This document shows positions 52,698 through 61,569 of a DNA stretch of 64,000 bases, piece after piece; within the stretch, counting starts at the first letter, position 1, and every line of letters begins with the position of its first letter. The stretch spans positions 1,516,001 through 1,580,000 of the forward strand of contig NZ_QYUK01000011.1 in NCBI RefSeq assembly GCF_003590945.1. Reading direction: 5' to 3'. The stretch is from Oleomonas cavernae (lineage in GTDB: Bacteria; Pseudomonadota; Alphaproteobacteria; Zavarziniales; Zavarziniaceae). A program made the translations under genes and the position numbers. The notes beneath the pieces were generated by a model. The model was not told where the DNA came from, ran no database searches, and worked only from the letters and a program-made list of their open reading frames with translations.

Positions 52698-53159
52698 ATG
52701 GATGATCCGTTCCGCCGCCCCAGCTTCGGCTCCGCCCTGTTCTACAAGGACGCTTTCGCCGCCCTCGATTTCCTGGAAAAGGCGTTCGGCTTCGAGCGCA
52801 CCATGGTGATCACCGACCAGGACGGCAATCTGGGCCATTCCGAGATGCGCTTTGGCGACAGCTACCTGATGGTGGGCGGCGAATGGATCGACTATGTCGC
52901 CAGCCCCCTTGCCACCGGCGGCCGCAATACCCAGTCGATCCATGTTCACCTGGAGAGCGGCATCGAGGCGCATTTCGCCCGCGCCAAGGCTGCCGGCGCC
53001 GTGGTCGTGCGCGACCTGGAAGACCAGTTCTACGGCGATCGCACCTACAGCGTGAAAGACCCGGAGGGTCATGTCTGGAGCTTCGGCCAGACCGTGGCCA
53101 AGGTCACCCGTGAGGACGCCGAGAAGGCCAGCGGCCTGAAGATCGAGGGCTGGGTTTGA
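52698..53159 (+). CDS. VOC (glyoxalase/bleomycin resistance-like) family protein
   Basis: A 153-residue protein of the vicinal oxygen chelate fold, PhnB/YdeI-like. FYKDAFAALDFLEKAFGFER is the first beta-alpha module, GHSEMRFGDSYLMVG the second, and YSVKDPEGHVWSFGQTV the terminal block (DPEGHxWxF). The substrate is unknown. It heads an operon with an ArsR regulator and a SRPBCC protein, linked by TTGA and GTGA overlaps. An AT-rich 70-bp stretch before it (52629-52697) probably holds the promoter, and AAGGAA is the ribosome site. Confidence 0.85.
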   Translation: MDDPFRRPSFGSALFYKDAFAALDFLEKAFGFERTMVITDQDGNLGHSEMRFGDSYLMVGGEWIDYVASPLATGGRNTQSIHVHLESGIEAHFARAKAAGAVVVRDLEDQFYGDRTYSVKDPEGHVWSFGQTVAKVTREDAEKASGLKIEGWV

Positions 53160-53488
53160 CCGCTGCCGTCGACCTCGACACCATCCTGGCGGCGCTGGCT
53201 GATCCCCATCGCCGCCGGGTGGTCGATCTGCTGCGCATCGAACCGCGCCGCGCCGGCGACCTGGCCGAGGCGATCGGCGTAAGCCCGCCGGCCATGAGCC
53301 GGCACCTGAAGGCGCTGCGCGGTTGCGGCCTGATCGAGGAATCCCATCCTGCCTTCGACGCCCGCGTGCGCGTCTATGCCCTGAGGCCGGAACCGATGGC
53401 CCATCTGAAAGCCTGGCTGGAGGAGACCGAACGGCTGTGGAGCCTGCAACTGGCCGCCTTCAAGGCCCATCTGGAAGCAGGCACGTGA
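53156..53488 (+). CDS. ArsR-family winged-helix regulator
   Basis: A 110-residue repressor-type regulator. ILAALADPHRRRVVDLLRIE, then AGDLAEAIGVSPPAMSRHLKALRGCGLIEE, is the full ArsR DNA-binding domain; no metal-site Cys motif is visible, so it is not an arsenic sensor of the classical kind. Translation must start at the TTG at 53156, overlapping the VOC stop (TTGA). Gene order VOC-ArsR-SRPBCC is widespread, and the regulator presumably controls its own operon. Confidence 0.85.
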   Translation: MTAAVDLDTILAALADPHRRRVVDLLRIEPRRAGDLAEAIGVSPPAMSRHLKALRGCGLIEESHPAFDARVRVYALRPEPMAHLKAWLEETERLWSLQLAAFKAHLEAGT

Positions 53489-53952
53489 CCTCGCGGGTGA
53501 TCGTCTCCCTGCGGGTCAAGGCGACGCCGGCCCGCGCCTTCGACGTCTTCACCGGGCAGATCGGCCTGTGGTGGAAGCCCAACGACCTGTTCCAGTTCAC
53601 CCCGCGTTCGCCCGGCATCCTATCGTTCGAGCCTGGCCCCGACGGCCGCCTGATCGAGACCCTGGCCAACGGCAAGGTCTTCGAGATCGGCCGCGTCACC
53701 GCCTGGGAACCCGGCACCCGCCTCGCCTTCAACTGGCGCCAGGCGACCTTCCGGCCGGACCAGAACACCCATGTCGAAGTGGTGTTCGAGGCCGTCGGCG
53801 AGGAAACCCGCGTCACCGTCACCCATGTCGGCTGGGACAGCGTGCCGGCCGCGCACGTCGCCCGTCACGGCTTCCCCGACGGACTGTTCCTGCGCCGTCA
53901 TGGCGAATGGTGGCAGATATTGTTGGCCAGCCTGCGCAGTCAAATCGACTAA
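53485..53952 (+). CDS. SRPBCC (AHSA1-like) domain protein
   Basis: A 155-residue START/Bet v1-fold protein. IVSLRVKATPARAFDVFTGQ is the N-terminal strand and helix, GIGLWWKP-type segment QIGLWWKPNDLFQF follows, and RVTAWEPGTRLAFNWR plus EVVFEAVGEETRVTVTHVGW form the core sheet around a hydrophobic cavity. It begins with a GTG overlapping the regulator's stop (GTGA). The family binds small hydrophobic ligands; the ligand here is unknown. Confidence 0.85.
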   Translation: MTSRVIVSLRVKATPARAFDVFTGQIGLWWKPNDLFQFTPRSPGILSFEPGPDGRLIETLANGKVFEIGRVTAWEPGTRLAFNWRQATFRPDQNTHVEVVFEAVGEETRVTVTHVGWDSVPAAHVARHGFPDGLFLRRHGEWWQILLASLRSQID

Positions 53953-53958
53953 ACAACC

Positions 53959-54036
53959 GTCATTCCGGCGAAGGCCGGAATCCATTGAGACGTCACGTGC
54001 TGCCCCAGAATGGATCCCGGCCTTCGCCGGGATGAC
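53959..54036. repeat. Palindromic intergenic repeat, family A
   Basis: Nearly identical to the element at 20887-20964: GTCATTCCGGCGAAGGCCGG, a matching central segment with GGAATCCATT and AATGGATCC, and CCTTCGCCGGGATGAC. It separates the convergent SRPBCC and D-threonine aldolase-like genes. Confidence 0.9.
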
Positions 54037-54039
54037 GCG

Positions 54040-55164
54040 CTAATAGGAACGACCGCGGGCCTCGATCGGCCACAGGTCGACCAGCGTGTCGCCGTCGACC
54101 ACATGGATGAAATCGTAGAGGTTCACGGTGGGGTCGCAGTGGGGAACCTGCAAGGTCACCGTGCTGCCCAGGGCGAGGGGCGCGAAGATCGCCCCGTGCT
54201 CGTCGCCCATGAAGGCATATTCACTTCCCGCCGGCGCGCCGCCGATCACCACGGGCTTTGGCCCGTCGGTGGCGAAGGACTTGAACCCGGCGTCGATCGT
54301 CACGAAGTCGGCGGTATTGGCGCTGATCACCCGGGCCTCGACCAGCAGGGCCGGCTGGAACGGCGAGGCGCCGCCCTGGGTCAGGACGACGGCATCGTAT
54401 TCGACATCCATGAAGACATAGGAGCCGGCCTGAAGCTCGGTCAGGACGCCCAGGCCGGCCTCGATGGCGAAGGTTCCCGTGCCGCCGCCGGTCAGGATCG
54501 GCGGCGCCAGGCCCAGCGCGGTCAGCCGCGCCGCACTCTCGGCTAGGTCGGCCAGGGCCATCTGGCCGATGACCACCCGGGTCTCATAGTCCTCGATGTG
54601 CTGGGCATGGCCGGCATAGCATTGCAGCCCGGCAAAGCGCAGGCCCGGCAGGCCGGCCACCCGTTGGGCCAGGGCCACCGTCGCGTCCGGCCCGGCGCAG
54701 CCGGTGCGGTGAATGCCCGGGTCGACGTCGACCACCACGCCCAGGGTAACCCCGGTCGCCACCGCCGCCCGCGACAGGGCGTCCGCGCCCAGGTCGGAGT
54801 CCGCGACCACCAGCAACTCGTCGATGCGCGAGGCCAGCGCTGCCACCCGGTTGGGCGCCGACGGACCCAGCACGGGCGAGGTGATCAGCAGGCTCTTCAG
54901 GCCCGGCGTGTCGATCAGCGCCTCGGCTTCGCCGGTCTTGGCCACGCACAGGCCGACCGCGCCCGCGGCAAGCTGGCGCGCGGCGACCGACTTGCATTTA
55001 TGGGTCTTGGCATGGGGCCGCAGGGCGAGGCCGGACGCCTTGGCTGCTGCCGCCATCGCCGCGATATTGGCCTCGAAGGCCGCCTTGTCCAGCACCAGGG
55101 CCGGGGTGGCCAGAGCCCGGCGCCCGCCCTGCTGCCCGATCAGATGGGCATTGGGATGGGTCAT
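54040..55164 (-). CDS. D-threonine aldolase / D-serine dehydratase-like PLP enzyme (DSD1 family)
   Basis: A 374-residue fold-type III PLP enzyme. TPALVLDKAAFEANIAAM, then RPHAKTHKCKSVAARQL, holds the PLP lysine (PHAKTHK), and YAGHAQHIEDYETRV and GGGTGTFAIEAG are family blocks. The C-terminal metal-binding His/Cys pair is VPHCDPTVN. It should cleave D-3-hydroxy amino acids or dehydrate D-serine. The ATG at 55164 overlaps the acetyltransferase stop (ATGA); the longer frame to 55800 is a shadow of that gene. Confidence 0.88.
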   Translation of the reverse strand: MTHPNAHLIGQQGGRRALATPALVLDKAAFEANIAAMAAAAKASGLALRPHAKTHKCKSVAARQLAAGAVGLCVAKTGEAEALIDTPGLKSLLITSPVLGPSAPNRVAALASRIDELLVVADSDLGADALSRAAVATGVTLGVVVDVDPGIHRTGCAGPDATVALAQRVAGLPGLRFAGLQCYAGHAQHIEDYETRVVIGQMALADLAESAARLTALGLAPPILTGGGTGTFAIEAGLGVLTELQAGSYVFMDVEYDAVVLTQGGASPFQPALLVEARVISANTADFVTIDAGFKSFATDGPKPVVIGGAPAGSEYAFMGDEHGAIFAPLALGSTVTLQVPHCDPTVNLYDFIHVVDGDTLVDLWPIEARGRSY

Positions 55165-55703
55165 TCCGCGGCCATTTCCTTGGCGACGGCCAGTTCCTTG
55201 TAGAAGAACACGGTGTCCTCCAGCTTGCCGTTGGAGGCACGGGCATAGCGCGGCACCCGGCCGATCTCGGTCCAGCCCATGGCCCGGTACAGCCGCTCGC
55301 CCTTGTCGCCGGCCCTTGTGTCCAGGGTCAGCAGGCTGCGCCCGGCGGCAACCGCGGCCGCCTCGGCCGCCACCATCAGGCGCTTGCCGACGCCGTGGCG
55401 GCGCACTTCCAGCGCCACGATCAGCATAGCGATTTCCGCCCGGTGGCTTTGGTTGGGGACCGGGATCAGGTCGAGATAGACCATGCCGACCAGGCGCTTG
55501 TCCTGTTCGGCGACGATCAGGATACGGCGCCCGATATCGACGCTGCCGGCGATTTCGGTCCAGAAACCGACGGCCTCGCCAAAATCCAGCGGCGCCATGA
55601 ACGAGACAGAGGCCCCGGCATCGACCGCCTCGACGAGGAGGTCTGCCAGTGCCGGGATGGCGGCCCACGATTCGGCCGCATCGAGAGTTCTGATCGCGAT
55701 CAT
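55161..55703 (-). CDS. GNAT-family N-acetyltransferase
   Basis: A 180-residue acetyltransferase. ILIVAEQDKRLVGMVYLDLI is the central sheet, AEIAMLIVALEVRRHGVGKR carries motif A for acetyl-CoA binding (RRHGVGKRL), and GERLYRAMGWTEIGRVPRYA is motif B. It precedes and overlaps the D-threonine aldolase-like gene, so it may act on D-amino acids or on unrelated amines; the substrate is unknown. The ATG at 55703 is used. The 225 bp upstream (55704-55928) shows no gene. Confidence 0.85.
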   Translation of the reverse strand: MIAIRTLDAAESWAAIPALADLLVEAVDAGASVSFMAPLDFGEAVGFWTEIAGSVDIGRRILIVAEQDKRLVGMVYLDLIPVPNQSHRAEIAMLIVALEVRRHGVGKRLMVAAEAAAVAAGRSLLTLDTRAGDKGERLYRAMGWTEIGRVPRYARASNGKLEDTVFFYKELAVAKEMAAE

Positions 55704-55928
55704 GCGACTCGAAGCATACCCAGCGGCAAATTGACATGCCATGGCTGGATTTACGGCCGCCTATGCGTCCTTGGTCTAAGGTCGCCCGCCGCGAGGGCAA
55801 AACCGCAAGCGTAACCGTCGCTTCACCGCCCCCACTTTATTGCGGCGCGACATAAAACCGCAGCATTTCGACAAGGCCAGATTCAATCCAAGATTGCGTA
55901 ACCCGGCTGCTTTCCGTCGATCCGCCCC

Positions 55929-57115
55929 TCAGGGTAGCAACCCAAGGGTCTCGCGGGTGATGACGCCTTCTTCATCGGTCGGCACCACGAAGCCGGCGAT
56001 CGCGCTGTCGGCCCGGGTGATGCGGGGGCCGTGACCGCCGTTTGCCGCCGGATCGAGGCGCGCGCCCAGAAACTCCAGGCCTGCCATCACCCTGGCGCGG
56101 ATCGGGGCGGCATTTTCGCCGATGCCGGCGGTGAAGACGATGGCGTCGAGCCCGCCCAGGGCCATCATCAGCGAGCCCACCTCGCGCAGGATGCGATGCA
56201 CGAACAAATCGACCGCTTCCGCCGCCGCCGGTTCGGCGGAGGCCAGCAGGCTGCGCATGTCGTTCGATACCCCCGAAACCCCCAGCAGGCCCGACTCCTT
56301 GTAGAGCAGATCGCCCACCTGGCGCGGGCTGTAACCCTTCTGCTCCAGCAGGTAGAGCACGACCCCGGGATCGATGGCGCCCGAGCGCGTGCCCATGACC
56401 AGGCCGTCCAGCGCGGTGAAGCCCATGGTGGTGGCGACCGACTTGCCCGCGGCCAGGGCGCACAGGCTGCTGCCGTTGCCCAGGTGGGCGACGATCACCC
56501 GCCCCTGGGCCAGCGGCCCCAGGACGGCCGGCAACCGCTCGGCGATCGCCTGGTAGGACAGGCCATGGAAGCCATAGCGCATCACCCCCTCGTCTGTCAG
56601 GGCGCGGGAATGCCGAACAGGCGCACCAGGCGGCTTTGGCTGAGGTGGAAGGCGGTGTCGAAACAGGCGACCTGGGGCAGCGTCGGGCGCAGGCGGGCCA
56701 GGGCCCGGATCGCCGACAGATTGTGCGGCTGATGCAACGGCGCCAGCGGCACCAGTTTCTCGAGCTGTTCCAGCACCTGGGGCTCGATCCGCACCGGCCC
56801 GGCAAAATCGAGCCCGCCATGGACCACGCGGTGCCCGGCCGCCAGGAGGCGGCGGCCCGGCAGGTGCCGCTCCAGCAGCGACAGCACCAGGTCGAGGGCT
56901 TCCTCATGCTCATCGATCGCCTCGACCGGCAGGTCGATGGGCACCGCCCTGCCTTGGGCATCCTTCACCTTGGCGACCGGGGCGGTGCCCAGGCCGGTGA
57001 CGGCGCCTTCCAGCAGGCGGGCGCCGGCCTCGTCGGCGATGCGGAACTTCACGCTGGACGAGCCGGCATTGAGGACGATGACTGCCCCTTCCCCCGCCAT
57101 CGCTTCGGCCCCCAT
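55929..57115 (-). pseudogene. ackA: Acetate kinase, interrupted by a one-base frameshift
   Basis: The N-terminal part ([55 protein letters not shown]) runs to a TGA at 56597. The C-terminal part resumes one frame over ([51 protein letters not shown]). Adding a single base to the GGG at 56600-56602 gives a continuous protein of about 390 residues through [17 protein letters not shown], the normal AckA sequence. Both halves keep every catalytic block, so either the sequence has an error or the mutation is recent. It should interconvert acetyl phosphate and acetate with ADP/ATP. An alternative start is at 57100. Confidence 0.85.
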
Positions 57116-57119
57116 CGCT

Positions 57120-58511
57120 TCAGCCCGCCTTCTTGGGCGCGCAGCGCACGCGCAACACGGCCAGGGCGGCCGAGGCGGCGCGCGCGGCGGCACTGTCGGC
57201 CCGGCTGGTCAGCATGACCGGCACCCGGGCCCCCAGCACGAGGCCGGACGATTCCGCATCGGCCAGATAGCCCAGTTGCTTGGCCACCATGTTGCCGGAC
57301 TCGAGATCTGGGCACAGCAGGATGTCCGGCTGGCCGGCCACGGCCGAGGTAATGCCCTTGGTCTTGGCCGCCTCGGCCGAGATCGCATTGTCGAAGGCCA
57401 GCGGCCCGTCGACCACGCCGCCCACGATCTGGCCGCGATCGGCCATCTTGGACAGGGCCGCGGCATCGACCGTTGAGGGAATTTTCGAGGTTACGGTCTC
57501 CACCGCCGAGAGAACCGCGATCTTGGGGACCGGAATGCCTAAGGCCAGGGCCAGGTCGACCGCGTTCTGGGCGATGTCGCGCTTCTCCTCCAGGGTCGGC
57601 GCGATATTGATCGCCGCGTCGGTGATCAGCAGCAGCTTGGGGTAGCGCGGCACATCCATGACGAAGACATGGCTCAGGCGCCGGTCGGTGCGCAGGCCGC
57701 CATTGTGGCTGACCACGGCGGCCATCAACTCGTCGGTGTGAAGGCTGCCCTTCATCAGGGCATCGACCACACCTTCCTGGGCCAGTTCCACGGCCTTGTC
57801 GGCCGCCGCGTGACTGTGCTCGACGGCGACGATGGTCAAGGCCCCCAGGTCGCGGCCCAGCTTGGCCGCGGCGGCGCGGATCTTGGCCTCGGGCCCGACC
57901 AGGATCGGCTCCAGCAGGCCTAAGTCCCGGGCATCGAGGGCGCCGCCCAGCGAGGCCTCGTCGCACGGGTGGACGATCGCCGCCTTCAGGGGCGGAAATT
58001 TCGCCGCCCGCTCGATCAGGTCGGCCAGGCGGGCGCCGCGCCGCATCAGGCGGATCTCGGGCAGGCCCACGGCCTTACGGGTGATCTTCTCGGCCGGGGC
58101 GATCACCTCGACCTTGCCCTCGATCACCGCCTTGCCCGCCTGGTTGATGCCGGCGATGGCCAGCACCACGCGGCGATCCGCCCCCTTCTCCGCCACCGTG
58201 ACGGTCAGGGTCAGCACATCGTCCAGGCCCACCGGCCGGATGTAATCGAGCGTCTGCGACAGGATGATGGTGCCGGGCCCCGGCAGGCGCGTGCCCACCA
58301 CGGCCGAAACCAGGGCCAGCGCCCAGGCGGCCGGCGCCACCGGTTCGCCGAACTTGTGCGCCGAGGCGAAGACCGGATCGACCAGGAAGGGATTGAGGTC
58401 CCCGGTCAGCGAGGTCAGGGTCGCGACATCTTCGCGGGCGAGGCGACGCTCGATCACGGCGGCATCGCCCACCTGGATCTCGTCGAAGGGTCGATTCTCG
58501 ATCATCGTCAT
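57120..58511 (-). CDS. MaoC-like hydratase fused to phosphate acetyl/butyryltransferase
   Basis: A 463-residue two-domain protein. Residues about 1-150 are a MaoC hotdog domain (LTGDLNPFLVDPVFASAHKF carries the D-x-N-P-x-H-like dehydratase motif in variant form; GTIILSQTLDYIRPVGL). Residues about 160-463 are a PTA/PTB domain (VEHSHAAADKAVELAQEG, LITDAAINIAPTLEEKRDIA, QPDILLCPDLESGNMVAKQL). This bifunctional architecture is standard in alphaproteobacteria, next to ackA. It converts acyl-CoA and phosphate to acyl phosphate, passing it to AckA. A second ATG lies at 58505. Confidence 0.9.
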   Translation of the reverse strand: MTMIENRPFDEIQVGDAAVIERRLAREDVATLTSLTGDLNPFLVDPVFASAHKFGEPVAPAAWALALVSAVVGTRLPGPGTIILSQTLDYIRPVGLDDVLTLTVTVAEKGADRRVVLAIAGINQAGKAVIEGKVEVIAPAEKITRKAVGLPEIRLMRRGARLADLIERAAKFPPLKAAIVHPCDEASLGGALDARDLGLLEPILVGPEAKIRAAAAKLGRDLGALTIVAVEHSHAAADKAVELAQEGVVDALMKGSLHTDELMAAVVSHNGGLRTDRRLSHVFVMDVPRYPKLLLITDAAINIAPTLEEKRDIAQNAVDLALALGIPVPKIAVLSAVETVTSKIPSTVDAAALSKMADRGQIVGGVVDGPLAFDNAISAEAAKTKGITSAVAGQPDILLCPDLESGNMVAKQLGYLADAESSGLVLGARVPVMLTSRADSAAARAASAALAVLRVRCAPKKAG

Positions 58512-58647
58512 GGGGCGGCAGCCTAGCGGGCGAATGTTACCGCCTCAATCGCCAGACACGAGATCGGCGTCACCATCCCCAACTTGGCGAATATCGGCTA
58601 GATTGTATCGGCAAGGTGGCCAACAAGAAATTAATGGGGGGAAAGCC

Positions 58648-59379
58648 ATGCCCGACTATGTATTTGAATACAGCCAAGGGGCGGATATTCGTTGGTATGC
58701 CGGCGATGTAACGGCAGCCCAAGCCAGCCGCCCGGCCGCTCCAAGTGACTCCCGGCTCACGCAGGAGGGAGATCGATGGGTCATCTGGGGGCGGACATCG
58801 ACCTCGTTTGGTGTATGTTTCGGGCTTTCCGCATGGTGGATTATCAAGAAAGCCAAGGGAGAGGATTTCCTGGCCTGGCTGAAAGCCGGACGCCGCGCCA
58901 ACCCCGCGTCCCAATACGACAACCCAGGCTCGGGCCGCGTCGTCGAAGATGTCCGCGCGATGCAATTGTGCCAGCGCGACAAGACTACGGAAAACAAACT
59001 GCACGAGGCAGTGGCCCGCATCAAACAAGAGACCGGCTTGACCAACAGGGACAGTCTCGCTGCCAAGACAGGCGCCTTGAAGGACAAGGAAGGATACAGC
59101 CTGATCATCCTCAACGGCCAATTCACCACTGCACCGGCAGGCAACGATCTCGTCGGTCGAGGCAGCTTCCATCATGCCATTGCCGTGGAGGCTGTCTCGC
59201 CGGCCGAAGTGTACCTCTTTGATCCCAATCGCGGGGAGATCAAGCTGAGCTGCGTTGCTGAAGCAAATCAGTTCATCGCCTACCTGTGTCAAGACAACAG
59301 CCAATACCACCTCGCCAATTTCACCATGACGTGGTCTGCTGTAGCCGGTCATCGGATCAAGAAGGGACACTTCAACTGA
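58648..59379 (+). CDS. YopT-like (peptidase C58-type) papain-fold cysteine protease
   Basis: A 243-residue protein I identify as a YopT/AvrPphB-type cysteine protease. Cys57 sits in FGVCFGLSAWWIIKKAKG, the His in GSFHHAIAVEAVSP (residue 176), and Asp192 in VYLFDPNRGEIKL. The His-Asp spacing of 16 equals that of YopT (His258, Asp274). No Sec signal or membrane segment is visible and no secretion genes are near. GC content drops locally (about 48% in 58801-58860), unlike its neighbours, which suggests transfer. The ATG at 58648 follows GGGGGGAAAG. The target and route are unknown. Confidence 0.65.
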   Translation: MPDYVFEYSQGADIRWYAGDVTAAQASRPAAPSDSRLTQEGDRWVIWGRTSTSFGVCFGLSAWWIIKKAKGEDFLAWLKAGRRANPASQYDNPGSGRVVEDVRAMQLCQRDKTTENKLHEAVARIKQETGLTNRDSLAAKTGALKDKEGYSLIILNGQFTTAPAGNDLVGRGSFHHAIAVEAVSPAEVYLFDPNRGEIKLSCVAEANQFIAYLCQDNSQYHLANFTMTWSAVAGHRIKKGHFN

Positions 59380-59451
59380 ACCCCTGCCATTACATCAGGC
59401 GTTGATTCTTGGGCGCGACAACACCACAATCTTGAGGAGAAACGGGCAACC

Positions 59452-60273
59452 ATGCACAAAAATATCCTCATCACCGGCGGCAACAGCGGCATTGGCCTCG
59501 AAATGGCACGGGCGCTGGCGGCACAGGGCGACCATGTGATCATCGCCTCGCGCGATCAGGGCAAGTCGCAGGCGGCAGTCCAGGACATCAAGGCGCAGAA
59601 TCCGTCCGCCCAGATCGAGGCGATGGCGCTGGACCTTGGCGACTTCGCCGATGTCGACCGCTTCGCGGGCGAACTCCTGGCCAAGATGCCGGTGATCGAC
59701 GTGCTGATGCTGAATTCGGGCCTCTATGCCCATCAGCGGCGCACGCTCAAGAACGGCTTCGAGGCCATGATCGGGATCATGCATTTCGGCCATTTCCGGC
59801 TGAGCCAGCGCCTGCTCGACGCGGTCAAGGCAGCACCGCAGGGCCGCATCGTGGTCACCAGTTCGGTCGGCCACACCCAAGGCAAGATCGACGAGGCCAG
59901 CTTCACCGATCCCGCGCGCCACCGGCTGTCGTTCCTGGGCTATGCCCAGGCCAAGCTCGCCAACCTGCTGTTCACCCGCGAACTGGCCAGGCGGCTTGCG
60001 GGGACGCGCGTCACCGTCAACGCCTTCCATCCCGGCGCCGTGCTGACCGGTATCTGGGCCGAACTGCCCAAGCCGCTGGCGGTCGTCATCAAGCTGTTCC
60101 TGATCAGCAGCGCCAAGGGCGCCGACACCGCCGTGTGGCTGGCGACCGCGCCCGAACTGGCGGGCGTGACCGGCGAGTATTTCGTCAAGCGCAAGAAGGC
60201 CAAAACCTCGCCCACCAGCCAGGATCCCGAACTGGCCGCCTGGCTGTGGGCCTATTCCGAGAAGGCGATGTAG
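59452..60273 (+). CDS. Short-chain dehydrogenase/reductase
   Basis: A 273-residue NAD(P)-dependent oxidoreductase of the retinol dehydrogenase-like SDR type. ILITGGNSGIGLEMARALAA is the Rossmann TGxxxGIG motif, LMLNSGLYAH replaces the common NNAG block, VVTSSVGHTQG holds the catalytic Ser, and YAQAKLANLLF the YxxxK pair. The C-terminal end is Lys-rich (KRKKAKTSPTS). GAGGAGAAA is the ribosome site. The substrate is not predictable. Confidence 0.88.
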   Translation: MHKNILITGGNSGIGLEMARALAAQGDHVIIASRDQGKSQAAVQDIKAQNPSAQIEAMALDLGDFADVDRFAGELLAKMPVIDVLMLNSGLYAHQRRTLKNGFEAMIGIMHFGHFRLSQRLLDAVKAAPQGRIVVTSSVGHTQGKIDEASFTDPARHRLSFLGYAQAKLANLLFTRELARRLAGTRVTVNAFHPGAVLTGIWAELPKPLAVVIKLFLISSAKGADTAVWLATAPELAGVTGEYFVKRKKAKTSPTSQDPELAAWLWAYSEKAM

Positions 60274-60307
60274 GTCTGCCGGTGCCGGGCGACACGGACG
60301 CCTGAGT

Positions 60308-60388
60308 TGCGTGGTTCGACAGGCTCACCATGAGGACAATCTTTCCGCCACAAAGCCCCTCCTCATCCTGAGCCTGTCGAAGGACGCA
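60308..60388. repeat. Palindromic intergenic repeat, family B short variant
   Basis: TTGCGTGGTTCGACAGGCTC to CCTGTCGAAGGACGCA, almost the same as 25954-26035. It separates the 3' ends of the SDR and thiolase genes. Confidence 0.85.
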
Positions 60389-60414
60389 ATGCGCCTGGGC
60401 AAGGCGTGTCGTCA

Positions 60415-61569
60415 TCACAGCGTCGCCCCCGTCCCCAGGATCGCCGTAACCTGGCTGGACCAGTGGCCGCCGTTGCCGTGGCACAGGGCGATTTGCGGGT
60501 TGTCGAGCTGGCGGGCGCCGCACTCGCCGCGCAACTGGCGCACCGCCTCGATCAGCAGGAACAGGCCGTACATGCCGGGATGGACGCAGGACAGGCCGCC
60601 GCCGTTGGTGTTGAGCGGGAAGCCGCCGCCATGGCGCAGCTTGCCGTCGGCCACGAAGCGCCCGCCCTCGCCCTTGGGGCAGAAGCCCAGGTCTTCCAGG
60701 AACATCACCGGGGTGATGGTGAAGGCATCGTAGAGCATGGTGAGGTCGATATCGGCATGGGTTACACCCGCCATTTCCATGGCGCGCGGGCCCGAGCGGC
60801 TTGCGGCGGAAACCGTGAGGTCGGGCATCGACGAGACCCAGCGGTGCCAGTTCTCGGCCGCGACGCCCAGGACATAGACCGGCGCTTTCGGGAAATCCTT
60901 CGCCCGGTCGGCCTTGACCATGATGATGGCGCCCGCCCCGTCGGTCACCAGGCAGCAGTCGCGCACGGTGAGCGGGCTGGACAGCATGCGGGAATTCAGC
61001 ACGTCGTCGATCGTGAGCGGCCCCGTGGCATAGGCTTCCGGGTTCAAATTGGCCCAGGTCCGGGCGGCCACGGCGACTTCGGCCAGTTGCTCGCGCGTGG
61101 TGCCGAATTCGTACATGTGACGCGCCGCGGCCAGGGCATAGGCCGAGACCGGATAGCGCGGCTTGTACGGCGCCTCGAAGGGCACCACCTCGCTGGTGCT
61201 GACGAACTTGCCCGCGCCGGTCTTCTGGTTCGAGCCATAGGTGATCAGCGCCACCTCGCACAGGCCGGCATCGAGCGCCAGCGCCGCCCATTGCAGGTGC
61301 GCGAGGAAGGACGAGCCGCCGGTATTGGTGCCTTCGGTCACCTTGGGCCGCAGGCCCAGATATTCGGTGACCGAAACCGCCGGCATCGAATTGATCATGG
61401 TCGCGCTGAACACGCCGTCGACGTCCGACAGCTTCAGGCCGGCGTCGGCCAGGGCGGCGTGGGTCGCATCGGCGATGATGTCGAAATGGCTGCGGCCGGG
61501 CGCCTCGCCCATGCCGCCATGGCCGACGCCGACGATCGCGGCGGTGCCGCGCATCCGGGGATCGGCCAT
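60415..61569 (-). CDS. Thiolase-like protein (SCP-x/acetyl-CoA acetyltransferase family) lacking the usual nucleophile
   Basis: A 384-residue thiolase-fold protein. The N-terminal half has AAIVGVGHGGMGEAPGRSHF and EGTNTGGSSFLAHLQWAALA, where the position normally held by the nucleophilic Cys appears to be Ser. The C-terminal half keeps LCHGNGGHWSSQVTAILG and the GGGLSCVHPGMYGLF loop with a Cys. Such proteins pair with DUF35 partners and act in sterol or lipid side-chain cleavage, often as retro-aldol lyases rather than thiolases. The ATG overlaps the DUF35 stop by one base (TGATG). Confidence 0.85.
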   Translation of the reverse strand: MADPRMRGTAAIVGVGHGGMGEAPGRSHFDIIADATHAALADAGLKLSDVDGVFSATMINSMPAVSVTEYLGLRPKVTEGTNTGGSSFLAHLQWAALALDAGLCEVALITYGSNQKTGAGKFVSTSEVVPFEAPYKPRYPVSAYALAAARHMYEFGTTREQLAEVAVAARTWANLNPEAYATGPLTIDDVLNSRMLSSPLTVRDCCLVTDGAGAIIMVKADRAKDFPKAPVYVLGVAAENWHRWVSSMPDLTVSAASRSGPRAMEMAGVTHADIDLTMLYDAFTITPVMFLEDLGFCPKGEGGRFVADGKLRHGGGFPLNTNGGGLSCVHPGMYGLFLLIEAVRQLRGECGARQLDNPQIALCHGNGGHWSSQVTAILGTGATL

